Source of the DNA: Macrostomum hystrix
Taxonomy: Eukaryota; Platyhelminthes; Macrostomidae
Reading direction: 5' to 3'
NCBI GenBank assembly: GCA_950097015.1
Contig: CATNEN010000038.1
Location: forward strand, 29,108,501 to 29,172,500
DNA: 64,000 nt
The position numbers and the translations under genes are program-made. The notes beneath the pieces are model-generated. The model was not told where the DNA came from and searched no databases. It saw only the letters and a list, made by a program, of their open reading frames with translations. Positions 11,629 to 23,200 of this stretch are shown here, in pieces (the stretch's first letter is position 1; every line of letters starts with the position of its first letter).

Positions 11629-12676
11629 AGTAAAGAGTAAAACAAAATTTTGTTATTTTTGGCGCGTATTTGATTTTTATATTTTTGAGTATTTTTATAA
11701 AACGTATTAAGAACAAAAAATGTAACATATTTACACTAAAACTGATAATGTATTTACACCGCTACAATAGTTCATAGCATATAAGTAAATAATAAATTAT
11801 TAGTTGCAGGGTGGATTTTAAACTTAAGGAAATCCTGGGAAAATCTATAGGCATTCACTCAGGTAAATATTTGACTTTGCTCTACAGCTCTACAAGGATA
11901 TAATTACAGAATAAATTTTCACAGAGTCAGTGCAGTCCATCAAATCGTCATCCACTGCGAAGTGTCACCTCTAAGACATGGACTGTTTGAGGATGAAACC
12001 GTATAAAATATGCTTGCAGCCGAACTAGACATTGTGATGCGGGCTCGATTTTTAAAGACTGTCGCGCGATGCATTATTACTGCTGAAATTGCAGGTTGCG
12101 CCACTTGGAGACTGCCGAGCGGTATAAAAACTGAGTCCGTCTCAGCCTAATGATGTCGAGGCCAAATGATGTTCTGACTATCGGATTTCACCGCCTAGTC
12201 AGGTGCCCTGTTATCAGCGATTTCTGTATTGCTAAGTTTGTGATTAGCGTCTGTCGGATCCTTATCTAATCTTAAATACCTATAATATCGACTCAGTCTG
12301 ACTGTTGAAAGCTGCATTTAAATTTGCCTTTCATTTAATTTTGTTTCTCTGAGTTGCTATATTCTAAAGACTAGATTACTCTATCCTTTCCTATTTTCTT
12401 GATATCTAAAGTCACTTTTTTAAGATAAGTTATAACGTGTCGCGTCGTTGTTATAACGTGTGCGTTTGGCTTTAAGGATTTAAATCCATACTCAGGATTT
12501 TAAGATAATTTAGCGCTCAAACAAACCAGCTTTTTCTGAAAATAGAAGCAAATTACGAGAAGCTCGTAGTATTGTAGAAAACCGATAAGCCAGCAATGTC
12601 GATTCGCTTACTGCAATGAGGGTTCTGTGGGTGCTAGTTTCGAAACCAATAAAACTTGTCACCAAAATATTTTCGA
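11629..12676. other. Intergenic, no gene recognised
   Basis: No supported exon. Includes a direct repeat GTTATAACGTGT near 12427-12462. Otherwise AT-rich sequence. Confidence 0.5.
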
Positions 12677-12682
12677 TTTATT
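12677..12682 (-). other. Probable polyadenylation signal
   Basis: TTTATT on the plus strand is AATAAA in the sense of the 12816-13463 gene, about 134 nt after its stop codon. Confidence 0.5.
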
Positions 12683-12815
12683 GAAGAAAACATTAGGACG
12701 AAAAACAATTGCGAATCAGGGCGCATTGGATCGGAGATATTGGTTTGGTTTCAAACGCAGTAATTGTAAATTTGCCTCCAAATGTCAGTCTCGATGGCTG
12801 TTAATTTGTTTTTTT

Positions 12816-13463
12816 TCAACGAGAGGCAAACAGTCGATTGGCGCAGGTGCGGCTGCAAACAGCACCGCCGTGACGCATCTGGCGCTGCTGATAGTGACGA
12901 CGCATTGCGACCAGCAGCCGGTCGGCCTGCTTGCCGCAGACGAGCGGGTCCGACTGTCCGAGGCAGGCCTTGGCGGAGATGCTGGCGTATGTTGCGTCGC
13001 AGGCTCGGCTGTCCTTCTGGCCGACCGCGGCGGCGCAGTTCAGGCACAGCTCGTAGCCATCGCACATCGCGGCCGCCTCTGCGTCAAGGCGCAGTCTGAA
13101 GCGTCGCCTGACTGCGCTGCACCCAGTTCCCAGGCTAGCAGCCTCCGGTCCACAGGCTGAGAGCAGGCCCTGGCTGCTTTCATTACTGTCGAAGCCCTGC
13201 TCTCTGACAGAAGCTTTCAGGCGCTTGTTGACAGCGCGCAGTTTAGCTAGCTGACGAGCCTGACGCTCCAGCTCACACTGGGCAATCTTGTCGGCAGTGC
13301 GGAGTGCGACCAGAGCTGCAGCCAGTCGAGTGCTTTCAACATCCGCGCCGCCTACCTGCTCGGCTGTGTCGTCTTCATCAGTGGACCCGGCGACAAGGAG
13401 GCTTGATACAGAAGCGGCACACAGCAGCATCAGTAGCATTAGGGACATGACATTCAACCTCAT
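12816..13463 (-). CDS. Secreted cysteine-rich protein, possibly a divergent PLA2-like fold, 215 aa
   Basis: Single open frame. I choose the ATG at 13463 because it is followed by a basic residue and a hydrophobic run ending in CAASVSS, a good signal peptide; the longer frame upstream lacks this. After an acidic segment, residues 45-85 form a charged, helix-prone stretch. The C-terminal half has ten Cys. MCDGYELCLNC (133-143), followed by RACD (153-156) and KAC (165-167), recalls the Cys scaffold of group XII/conodipine-like secreted phospholipases A2, but the catalytic HD position reads Tyr-Glu, so activity is doubtful. An AG lies one base before the ATG. The resemblance is weak and inferred; a lineage-specific secreted protein is equally possible. 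High GC relative to the flanks supports real coding sequence. Confidence 0.6.
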   Translation of the reverse strand: MRLNVMSLMLLMLLCAASVSSLLVAGSTDEDDTAEQVGGADVESTRLAAALVALRTADKIAQCELERQARQLAKLRAVNKRLKASVREQGFDSNESSQGLLSACGPEAASLGTGCSAVRRRFRLRLDAEAAAMCDGYELCLNCAAAVGQKDSRACDATYASISAKACLGQSDPLVCGKQADRLLVAMRRHYQQRQMRHGGAVCSRTCANRLFASR

Positions 13464-14503
13464 TCTAGTTGATTGATTTTTTGCCAACTGACTCTCGACC
13501 AAGCAAACAATTTCTGGCAAGCAAAGTCAGAGCACTTCGCAGGTGGTTCGAAGTGGCTTTTGCACGGCGGATTTTCGCCACGTTCACCTGCTTTGTATTT
13601 ATGCAAAATTCGGGGTTGGCAAACTGACCAATTACAGAGAAGGCTGACATTCTGCTTGAGTGGCGTCTCTAGAGACCTATTGGCTAGCAAAATAAAAAAG
13701 GAATGACTTTATGAGAAAAATCCCGTCTTAATTTCGAGATGGCTTTGGTTGCGTTGAGTTTTTTGCCAAAAATTTTAATGCAGTCCTAAAATTTCACCAA
13801 ACCGACAAAACAAAGTCGTTGTTTTCAAGCATTGAGACATTATATTGACATTGAAATTGTAAAATTTATGTGATTCGGATCTACAAAAGGTACATTATCG
13901 CAAAAAGTAAATTATACTTCTTAGACCTATAATCAAGCCCTGAAATGTGGTAGTTCGTGAATCTCAGGTGCACTGAGGACCGATGCACCGGCCTTTCGAT
14001 TTGAGGACGTCATGTGACGTCATGCAACGTCATAGATATTGTGTCAAATATTTGTGTCTGGGTGGTGATTGATAGCTGTATCAATGTGAAACTAGCTAGC
14101 GAGTTAGCATTGCGTCACTAATTCCGTATCATTGCTTCGTAAGCAAATGTTTTTCTCCTGAGTCCACCTAATTTTCTAAAGCAGCTGTTTACGTCATCAG
14201 TGAATAAATTTAGCTCAGACGGTAGGCTGGGAGAGCAATTTTGAAAAGTTTCACAGACGGCATCAAGGGCCCATAATCACAAGATCGCAGCCGGCCTGAC
14301 AAAACACTGAGATGAGCATAGGTAGTTAGGGATTCTGCAAGCGATTTGCTCTGGATTACCTCAAAGAGCTATCGAAGAATGGCTCCAGTATGATTGTTTT
14401 TTCCGATAGTAAAACAGAGCCAAAATGAGTTAAAACGCAGGCAAAGACAGCGCGACGTAGGAAAACAATTTTCTAGCCATTTCGATGCACCAAGCTGCGG
14501 CAA
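13464..14503. other. Intergenic, no gene recognised
   Basis: Probably holds the promoter of the minus-strand gene starting at 13463. GTCATGTGACGTCATGCAACGTCAT at 14009-14033 is a cluster of CRE-like TGACGTCA/ACGTCA half-sites; functional meaning is unknown. No exon found. Confidence 0.4.
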
Positions 14504-14509
14504 TTTATT
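14504..14509 (-). other. Probable polyadenylation signal
   Basis: AATAAA on the minus strand, about 140 nt after the stop codon of the two-exon peptide gene ending at 14649. Confidence 0.5.
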
Positions 14510-14648
14510 TTTCTTTTTGTGCGCGTTCGTTTGGGTAAACCTAAAGCTGGGAAGCCAGCTGCGTCAGGTTATCGAATTCAGTCTGTATTGATTGGGAAAG
14601 TAACATTTTTCGTTGCATCTTCTCCAACAGCCAGAAGCGGCAGAGATC

Positions 14649-15011
14649 TTAGGCCACCTGGCAGACCCTGGCGAACTTTCCAGTGGACCACTTGCATTCG
14701 CCGAGGCAGCATTCGCCGTCGCTGGAGCAGCGGTCATTCTCGAACAGGCAGGAAACGCAAACGCCGCCCTTGAAAGGGTTGCTGCTGAAGCGGCAGTAGC
14801 CGCTGCAGCAACGGGCCCACGGCATCTTGTAGCATTCCTGGCCAATGCTGCGACAGTCGGCATCCACTGAAGTTGACCAATTCACAAAACGGCATCTTTA
14901 GACTATAGGCAGCTTAGAGTCATAAACGTTTTATTCAATAGTTCGCCTCAACTTACCGCCGGAGAAGCAGACGATCGAAGCGGCGACAATGCACAGCAGA
15001 ATTTTCATCAT
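14649..15011 (-). CDS. Secreted double cystine-knot-like peptide (UPF0506-type), 2 exons, 90 aa
   Basis: Exon 1 (15011-14957) encodes a start and a hydrophobic signal peptide. Exon 2 (14866-14649) encodes the mature part. The join (GT at 14956, AG at 14867) keeps frame, giving 273 nt or 91 codons with stop. The mature region has two successive modules with the spacing C-x6-C-x5/6-CC-x3-C-x10/11-C, separated by CVSC, 12 Cys in all. This matches the inhibitor-cystine-knot arrangement and, as I recall it, the UPF0506 family described from schistosomes. Such peptides are extracellular; no function is established for this family. Similar scaffolds occur in toxins and in antimicrobial or signalling peptides, and nothing here favours one. 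Two ATG codons are adjacent at the start; the first was taken. Confidence 0.8.
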
Positions 15012-17297
15012 TGTTGCGTTTGTTTTGTTGGATTTCTGGGTATTCGAATATTTCTGTGTTGCTTAATGACGCCTGGTTGCTGGTTTCGTTCAGTAAATTG
15101 GTCCTATAGTTGAGGTTCATATACTGCCCTAGGGAGTCGGGCCCCACCCCTCTACCCTCGATGGATCGGGAGGACGAAATGACTCCGGAAGTGGCTCTAC
15201 AAGTTGACAATCGCTTCCGGCCATTTCCATGCCCCAGCTTAACGAAAATTCACGAAAATTTTCATCGCTCGAAGTGACCATTGTTCCGATGATGCTTGCA
15301 TCCCAGTTCATCAGCTCATTTAAGCCTTGTTGATTTAAAAAAATTGGACAATATTTATTTGGTTGAACGAAGTTTTTTTGAAGTGGCATTCAAAGTTCGA
15401 TAAAAACCAACCCGGAATTTAGAGCAGACTTTGTTTTTTTCTGATGGGCAGATCGAATGCTGTTTATCAGTTTTTAGCCTACTCAATTCGATCTGCCCTC
15501 GAGCTTATAAGCTCTTATTGCTCATGTTTGTTTACAGAACTTTCCTCGTAAACTCACAATCGTAGCCATTGATCTAGATAGAAAAAACATATAAAAACAC
15601 TGCGCTCGTACCAGGATCTTACCGGCGCAATGGTCACGAGTAATCGAAAGCAGATTTCAAAGCACAGTTTACTTTGTTAGCCATGTTTAATCTATTTCGA
15701 GAAGAACCAAATGAGCTCTCATTTTTCATTAAAAGTTTTATCTTTAAATTTGCTTTCTTTAGATCAATGCTGCCAATTATGGCCAGGCAGCATGAAACAC
15801 AAAATGTAATTGAAGTAGGCTCACCGTTTCCTAAGTAATCCAGAAAAAAACTTTGAAAATCTAACCTTGATTTGTGGATTTTGTCGCATGATGCCACGCC
15901 TATGCATAAGTTTCAGTTTTCTGATAAATCATATCCCGTAAAAGGCCAGCATGAGACATCGAAACAGAGCTAAAAGGAAACTTATTATTGTGCAAAATCC
16001 TACATGGTTCTGAGTTTTAACTAACGTCTGGAAATTTTTTTTCCGATTACAATAATTTTGAAAACAGTCTGGCCCTTCCGGGATTTATGGATAAAGCTAT
16101 AAATAGTCACGTGGCCTTTGCCTTCTTCTGATAAACAGGCAAATCGTGTGGTTCACGATTTGTGAGACCTAAATCAGAAATTCTTTTCAGAAATTCATAT
16201 TCGATTGAGTTTTGGTGCAAATAGACTAGAAAAAAAAGTCTGTACGTGTTGCACAGAGGGTTATGTCAAAAGCATCAATAATAGTTGCTGGGGTCCAAGA
16301 ATAACGGACGCTTAAAAAAGAAACAAACTTTTTGCTAGTTTTTATTCACGAAGGCGCTGTCTTTCTACGTCTTTTTTAACCGGAAATATATTATCTAGGC
16401 AGTGCCCGAGGTTTATTTCTGAGAAAATAATATAATATGTTTCAGTCAAGGCAAACCAAAACAGTACTACTACTAAGCGGTAACGACAAAAGGTGAGCGA
16501 TAGTTAATTCGTTACGTGTTATTTATAGACTGCTATCAACTTTGCAGCTAAACATTTAGCTAAACTATTTTATAATCGGTCAACCAGATTTTTCATATTT
16601 ATTCAGTTTCTGGCAAAAAATAATTTGTTTCATAAATCAAGGATGACTAAACACAGAATTACACAAAATTCTCACTCGTTCATTTTGCCCTATTTATTTA
16701 TAGGAGAAATACAAAATGAAGAATTCGAATTTTCCTAAGACTTTCCTCATATTCCATAGATTTTCCATAGATGTAATATTCTGTGTATGACTACTAGCTC
16801 GTACTTATTACTTATTACTCGTATAAGGGTAGCATTAAACTCATTATCGCCACAATACAATACTTAAAAATGTACTTTGCCCAGATTTGCGCATTTTTTA
16901 TATTGAATGAAAAAGCATTTGAAAAAGTAAATAAGGATTTAAGAAAATAAACCAATTTACAACATTTAAATATAAATCACGCAGCAGCTACTACTCTAAA
17001 TAAACAAAAGTTGAGGTGTGATTATGAATAAAAAGCATGTAAGCTTTTTTTTAAATTAATGCATGAGTCGGTGGGTATAAAAATCACTGGAATTCACGAA
17101 GATTCAATAAAACCTGCAAAACTGTCGGCTCAAACAGCTTAGGACATGTTGGGAAGCTCCTAAAAACTCTGCTTATGACAGTTCAATGTAGAGAGCAAAT
17201 TTTCGTTTACTTGAATTTATATTTAGAAAATAGAAAAAATTTACATAAAGTTGGCGATAAAAAGTAGAATTTCAATATTTTCCTGCGACATCTGTGC
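15012..17297. other. Intergenic, no gene recognised
   Basis: About 2.3 kb, AT-rich, between two minus-strand genes. It contains the 3' flank of the cadherin and the presumed promoter of the peptide gene. No coherent exon or known repeat was recognised. Confidence 0.5.
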
Positions 17298-20200
17298 TCA
17301 AGACACAGGCGTTGGAACCCTGGTATTGCCAGGCGATATGCCAGTCTGCTGCACCTCGCCTGGCGAGTTCTGGAAGCTTCTGCCAAAGTCTGGCGTGCCC
17401 CGCCAAATGTTGCGATCCCTGTAGACGTTCTTGTTTTCATTCTAAAAAAACAAGGAAATCGTTTCATTGATGCTCGAATATTGCAATAGAGGTTTCAATA
17501 AATAGCAACGATCGCTATAGGACCGTCAGTTCTCACAGGTCTAGCTTTCGGCTGAGCCGGTTGATGGTTCACTCTTGGCGGAGCTTTAGGTGCCGATTTC
17601 GTTACTGGAACGCTGGGGCTGCGGTTAGAAAGATAATTAGCCAGTGCGCCGATGCCCACACCGATTAGAGAAGCGGCGAGCACACTGCTCAAGACGATGA
17701 TGGCGATGCCCCAGGGTGTCTGGTACCATAGCGTCGACGTTGAACTCGTTGAGTCCGTGTAACTGATGACAAAAAGAAAAGCTTGAATTGTAATCTACAC
17801 TTTCCTTGTTCAACGAGCGTTATTAGAAACCAAGCATTCGTTATTAGAAAATCTGTGATTTTCTTGTTTTCATCTGCTAAGGATTAAGGGCGTGGCAGAG
17901 ATGAAGCAGAAGGGCAAAAACTATCATGTCGTTTTTACACTTTAAAATGATTGACCGTGCGTCAACACCGACTGCAGTTAGTTAGTTTAGCTAGTGACGT
18001 CAATCCGGATAGAAAAAATGCTATTATTCTTCTTGTCGCACACTTTTATCTTATTTAATTCAATTTTAGCGCATAAAACCTCTTCATCGATTCGATTGAG
18101 CGACTCACTGGCTAGAACACGAAAATCAGGAGTGCTCTTAGACTTGGATTGGATAGTCTAATTTAGTGCTCAAATTGGACTGCGTGAGCAAGTTCAGACA
18201 CAAGTAGTTCCTATACAGATTTTGACTTAAATACAATAGGACTAAACTCACCCTTCGACTTTGACGACGGGCGTGTTAGTAAAGCTGGATGACTGTAGCA
18301 TCGCTGTAGGTGTTCCTGCCGTATCAAGCCGCCAGAAGGTGAGCAGGTCAGACTGACTGACGAACGACTTTGAGTTAGCTAGGTAGCTGGCACTGTCCGT
18401 GGTATTGTCCTGGACACAGTAGTGACAGGCTACGACCTGCGAACTGCAGTAAATGAGTTTTTTGCCGTGAGGCATGTTGCAAGTTTTCATGTTGAAGCAA
18501 AGTAGCGTATAAACTAATAAAGTTTTTATCGTAGAATACCTTGATGAAGCCGTGTATCTCCAGGTCTTGCACTTGTTAGTGGGGTACTTGAACTGTAGCG
18601 TGGTGGTGAGAGCAGACTCAAGTGTAGACTGATAGGCCAGGAAGTTGGTCTCAGTCAGTGTGTAGGTGATGCAGACGGATACTTCTATCGGATCGAATGT
18701 GTCGATTCGAATAGTAGCAGTAGCCGTGAGCTGGGGCGAGCCGGAGTCTGCTGCAGTTGGGTACTGGATGTACTTCGAATTCTTGCTCGTCGCCTGGCCA
18801 TAAGCAGGTGTGACCGCTCCCGTGAGAGTGTTCACAACGAAGTTAGTGCTGGCGCTGCCCCAGCCATAGTTAATTGTGTTGCCCGTGGCGTCTGCGTCGG
18901 TGGCCTTCAGCATTGCCAGCGTGATGGATGTGCGAGTTTCCCTGTTTGACGGGTTTGTGCTAGGAGTTAATTGTGGAATTACTAGCATGAAAATTCATCA
19001 GTGTGTCGGCTAATGTTTTCCAACTCACTTGTAGTACATCTCAGTGCTGTAAAATGTTGGATTAAACACTGGCGTATTGTCATTGACATCATTGATGAAG
19101 AGGTTTACACTCGCACTGGCTGTGTTAGCCGGCGTACCTCCGTCCACTGCCAGGATGAAGAACTGCAGCACTGAGTAGGTCTCGCGATCGATCGGGGTCC
19201 TCACGGTGAGCTGGCCAGTGCTAGAGCTCACCTGTTTTGCAGTAACACAGTTTAAATTATTATTGATGTCCGAATTATCTACTTGAAGTAGTCTGGTTAC
19301 TAATATTAGTCAGCAATTCGGATAACAGCTAATGAGCTGATCAGCAGTCAGTATACCACAGCACTTTTCAAAAAGCAAAAAAAATTAGTACTGTATATAG
19401 TTATCTGATGTAGTAGAACACTCTCTCACCTGAAAGAATGTGCTAACGAGAGTGCCATTCAATCGGGTAGTATCAATTGAATAGCTGACCACAGCGTTTG
19501 TTCCGATGTCGGCATCTGTGGCAGTAAACGTTGTGACCACAGTTCCAGCAACCGAGTTTTCATTCACTGACACCCCGGACGTGTAGGTAGTGGTGAACAC
19601 CGGAGAATTGTCGTTGGTGTCAGTAATTGCGATAGTCACTGTGGTTGTGCCGGTCAGGGCAGGGGAGCCATTGTCCATGGCGATCACGCGGAGGATGTAG
19701 ACGTCACGAGTTTCACGGTCCAGAGCTGCAACTTTAACTAGAATTTGGCCTGAAAGTAAGATACGAGTACAATTCGGATTAGCACATTTTTAGGCATTTT
19801 GCCAAGGATTAATCAATAATAATAATAATAATACCGGTCAGTGGTTCGATACTGAAGAAGTCTCCACCAGATGTCGGCACAAGAATCGCAGCAATCTGGT
19901 AAGTCAAGGACGCGTTGGCACCCAGGTCCGGGTCAGTAGCGCCGACCACAGCACCAACGGTTGTATTGATGGCGCTGTTTTCTGCCACGCTGCGACTGAT
20001 GGAAGTCGCACCAAAACTCGGTGTATTATCATTTATATCGAGGATGTTAATGCTCACAGTAAAAGTCGTAGTCTGAGCCGAGGTGCCCTGATCTCGCACT
20101 CGCATGGTCAGATTGTAGGCGGCATTGCGCTCTCTATCCAGCATGTTGCTCGCAAACACAAAAATTTGGCCTCGGTTATTCACGGAGAAGTTGTTTGCCG

Positions 20201-23200
20201 GAGTGAACGCGATAATGTCGAACAGCAGGTCAGCATTGGCGCCAATGTCTGCATCGGAAGCTGTGATGGTGTAAAAAATGGTGCCGCCAGTGGCGCCCTC
20301 AGACACGGATGCGATGATTGGCTGGCCAGACACAACGGGTGCGTTATCATTGACGTCGCTGATCGTGATGTTCAGCAAGCAAGAACCCGTCAGGCGTGTT
20401 GGCGAACCGCTGTCCTCCGCGTTGATGTAAAACTGGTAGACGCTCTTAGTTTCGCGATCCAGTATGCCGGCTGTTGATATAACACCGGCAGCGGAAACTG
20501 AAAAAGTTTGACATGTTTGACAAAGTATTTAAAAAAACTGAAAAATGATAAAAAAAGAGAAACGTCTTCAGTTTTTTAGCAATTGGTGTTTCTGTTTTAT
20601 TTGTGAAAGCTTACTAGAGAAGAACCCAGTTGGTGTCGATGCTCCACCATCAGCGCTGGTGAGTGAGTAGAGTGCGATGTTGCCGTTAGCGCCGGCATCC
20701 GCATCTGATGCAGTTATGGTGGTGATGATTGTTGGATTGGTGGCCGCCTCTGACACAGTGATCTCCTTTGGACAGAGGCCGAAGTTTGGCGCATTGTCAT
20801 TAGTATCTGGAAATATTAAAAGAAACAAAGCGATTGGCTCAACACGAATTACTGACAGTGACTGAAATCTACGCAGATATTTTTTTAAGTGAGCCATGTC
20901 ATGCCACAAACTCTAACCGGGTGAGGCCTATGAGTTCTTACCAGTAATGTAAATTGTGAAAAGTCTCTGCGAGCAAAGAGTCGGCGAGCCACTATCGCAA
21001 GCCTGAATAACAACATAGTAGGTGGACATGAACTCCCTGTCCGGCTGTCTCACGACGCGAATAGCTCCGATGGTGTCGACCCCAAAGAGCGCGGACACGC
21101 CATCAGGAGCCGTACTTGTCTGTGACAGTACGGAGTAGGTGATAGTGCCGCCAGAGCCTGTGTCGGGGTCTGAGACTATTGTCGAATAAATGTTTGATGG
21201 AACACTCGCAATACCTTCCGAGACTGAAACTGAAAATAGTTGATGAAGAGAAAGAATTCTTTTTTCATCATCCGAAACACTTTAGGGACTCTTTGTGTCC
21301 TTCAGACAAGCAAAAATTTACCAGTATAGTTGTTACTCCCCGACCAAATTGGCGCATTGTCATTGACATCCGTGACCGACACAGTCAGCGTCCAGGTGGC
21401 TGATTTGGCCGGACTGCCGCCATCCTTAGCTTCAATACCAAGATAGTAGACTTTTGTGCCGTAGTCAAAGTCCAGAGCATTGTTCAGCCGCACATATCCA
21501 GTGCTTGAAGCGATGCTAAAGTCTGAGTTTGTATTGCCAGTTGCGATTGAATAAGTAATCGCTCCGTTTAGCCCGGACTGAAATCAGGAATAAAAACGAA
21601 TTAGAAACGCAAGATAAAAGATAAAAAAATATGATTATTGGGATTATAGGGATAGTACTTACATCAGTATCTGTGGCGTTGATAATGCAGATCAGGCTTC
21701 CTACTGTGGTGTTCTCAGGAGCACTGACAGTACTGCTGCCACTGAATGTCGGTGTGGCAGAGTTGATAGCTACTACCCTAACAATGACCTGCGCGTCACT
21801 GCTCAAAGTTGCGGGAGCGGAAGCACCATCAGTGGCTCGAATAACCAGAGAGTAGCTAGGATTTGTGGCGGCATTTAGGGTTCCAGCCGAAGTGAGCTGC
21901 AGCTGATTTGACACCAGCTGGAACGGCGTGCCAGTTGTCACCAGAGTCAGGGTGACGACGTTGTTTGGACTCGAGCCGTCAGCGTCGCTAACTTGACCTG
22001 AAAATTTCGATGCAATTTTATGTGTGCAAAATACGTATACTTATATTCGTCAAAAGAATCAGGTTGGGACATACTAGTACTCACCCGAGAAAGGCAGGAG
22101 GACACTTCCTGCTGCGGCGTTTTCATCAACTGTGACCGAGTAGGTTGAGAAGGAAAATGTTGGTACATTGTCGTTCACGTCACTCAGGTTAATAGTCAAG
22201 GTGCCCGTTGAGCTTAGACCAGGGCCGTCAGTGGCGCTAACAGTCAGCCTGTAGAACGTTGCGTCTTCATAATCAAGGGATTTCGCTGTTGTCACTGCTC
22301 CAGAAGCCTCATTAAGAGTGAAGAAGCCTTTAGAATTTCCAGACATGATGGCGTATTTAATGGTCGCATGATTTGATCCCTGGTCGCTATCCGTTGCAAT
22401 CAGCTGTAGATTTAAAATTCATTGATAAGTTTTGATCAAAATAACATTCGACAACAAAGAAGTAAAAAAATATAAATACTTTTCGTCACAGATAGTTATT
22501 TGACGAAAAAGCTTACCGAAGCAACAGTTGTTCCAACAGCTACATTCTCGGCTACAGCAGATGGTGTCAAAGTCGCTGCAGTAAAAGCTGGCGTATACTC
22601 ATTAACTGGATTTACAGACACGGTAACTGAGACAGTCAGAATGTTTGGAGTTCCGGGTCCTTGGTCAGAAATTTGAATTTCAAGAACCGCATTTATTGCT
22701 GTCTCATAGTTTAAGGCCGCTGTTGTACGAAGTATATTTGATACGAACTCATATCCGGTAGAACCTGCCGTATTGTTAACCTGTTAAGGTGATTTTGTGT
22801 TTCATTGATGTATTCGTAGATTGTGCTTACAGTTTCTCGATCAGAAAATTCCCATATTTTCTTTTTACTCACCTTCGTAACACTGTACGCGAGTGTAGTT
22901 CCAGCGTCTCTGTCGCTGCAGCTAAAGGTCATAACATTTTTGGGAAACGATGGAGGCGACTGGTCATTTTCATCGACGTAAACAGTTGTTGCACCTGGCG
23001 AGCAAACTGGCGAGAATTCGTTGATATTTCCCACGGGAACTGTGAGTGACATGCTTCCGGTGTTGCCATTTTTGTCTGTCGCCACAAGAACAAGGACGTG
23101 CTGAGTCGCCACTTCGTAGTCGAGTAATGCTGAAAGGGTTATTAAAAGTATTTTTTTTTCTTTTACACAATTAATTTTCATTCTTATTAAAATCATATAA

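Noticed and set aside
12627-13160. 177-codon plus-strand frame
   Set aside because: Antisense shadow of the secreted-protein gene at 12816-13463, which has a signal peptide, a Cys pattern and a polyadenylation signal.
14613-14870. Ala-rich plus-strand frame
   Set aside because: Antisense of the cystine-knot peptide exon, whose splice join and signal peptide are convincing.
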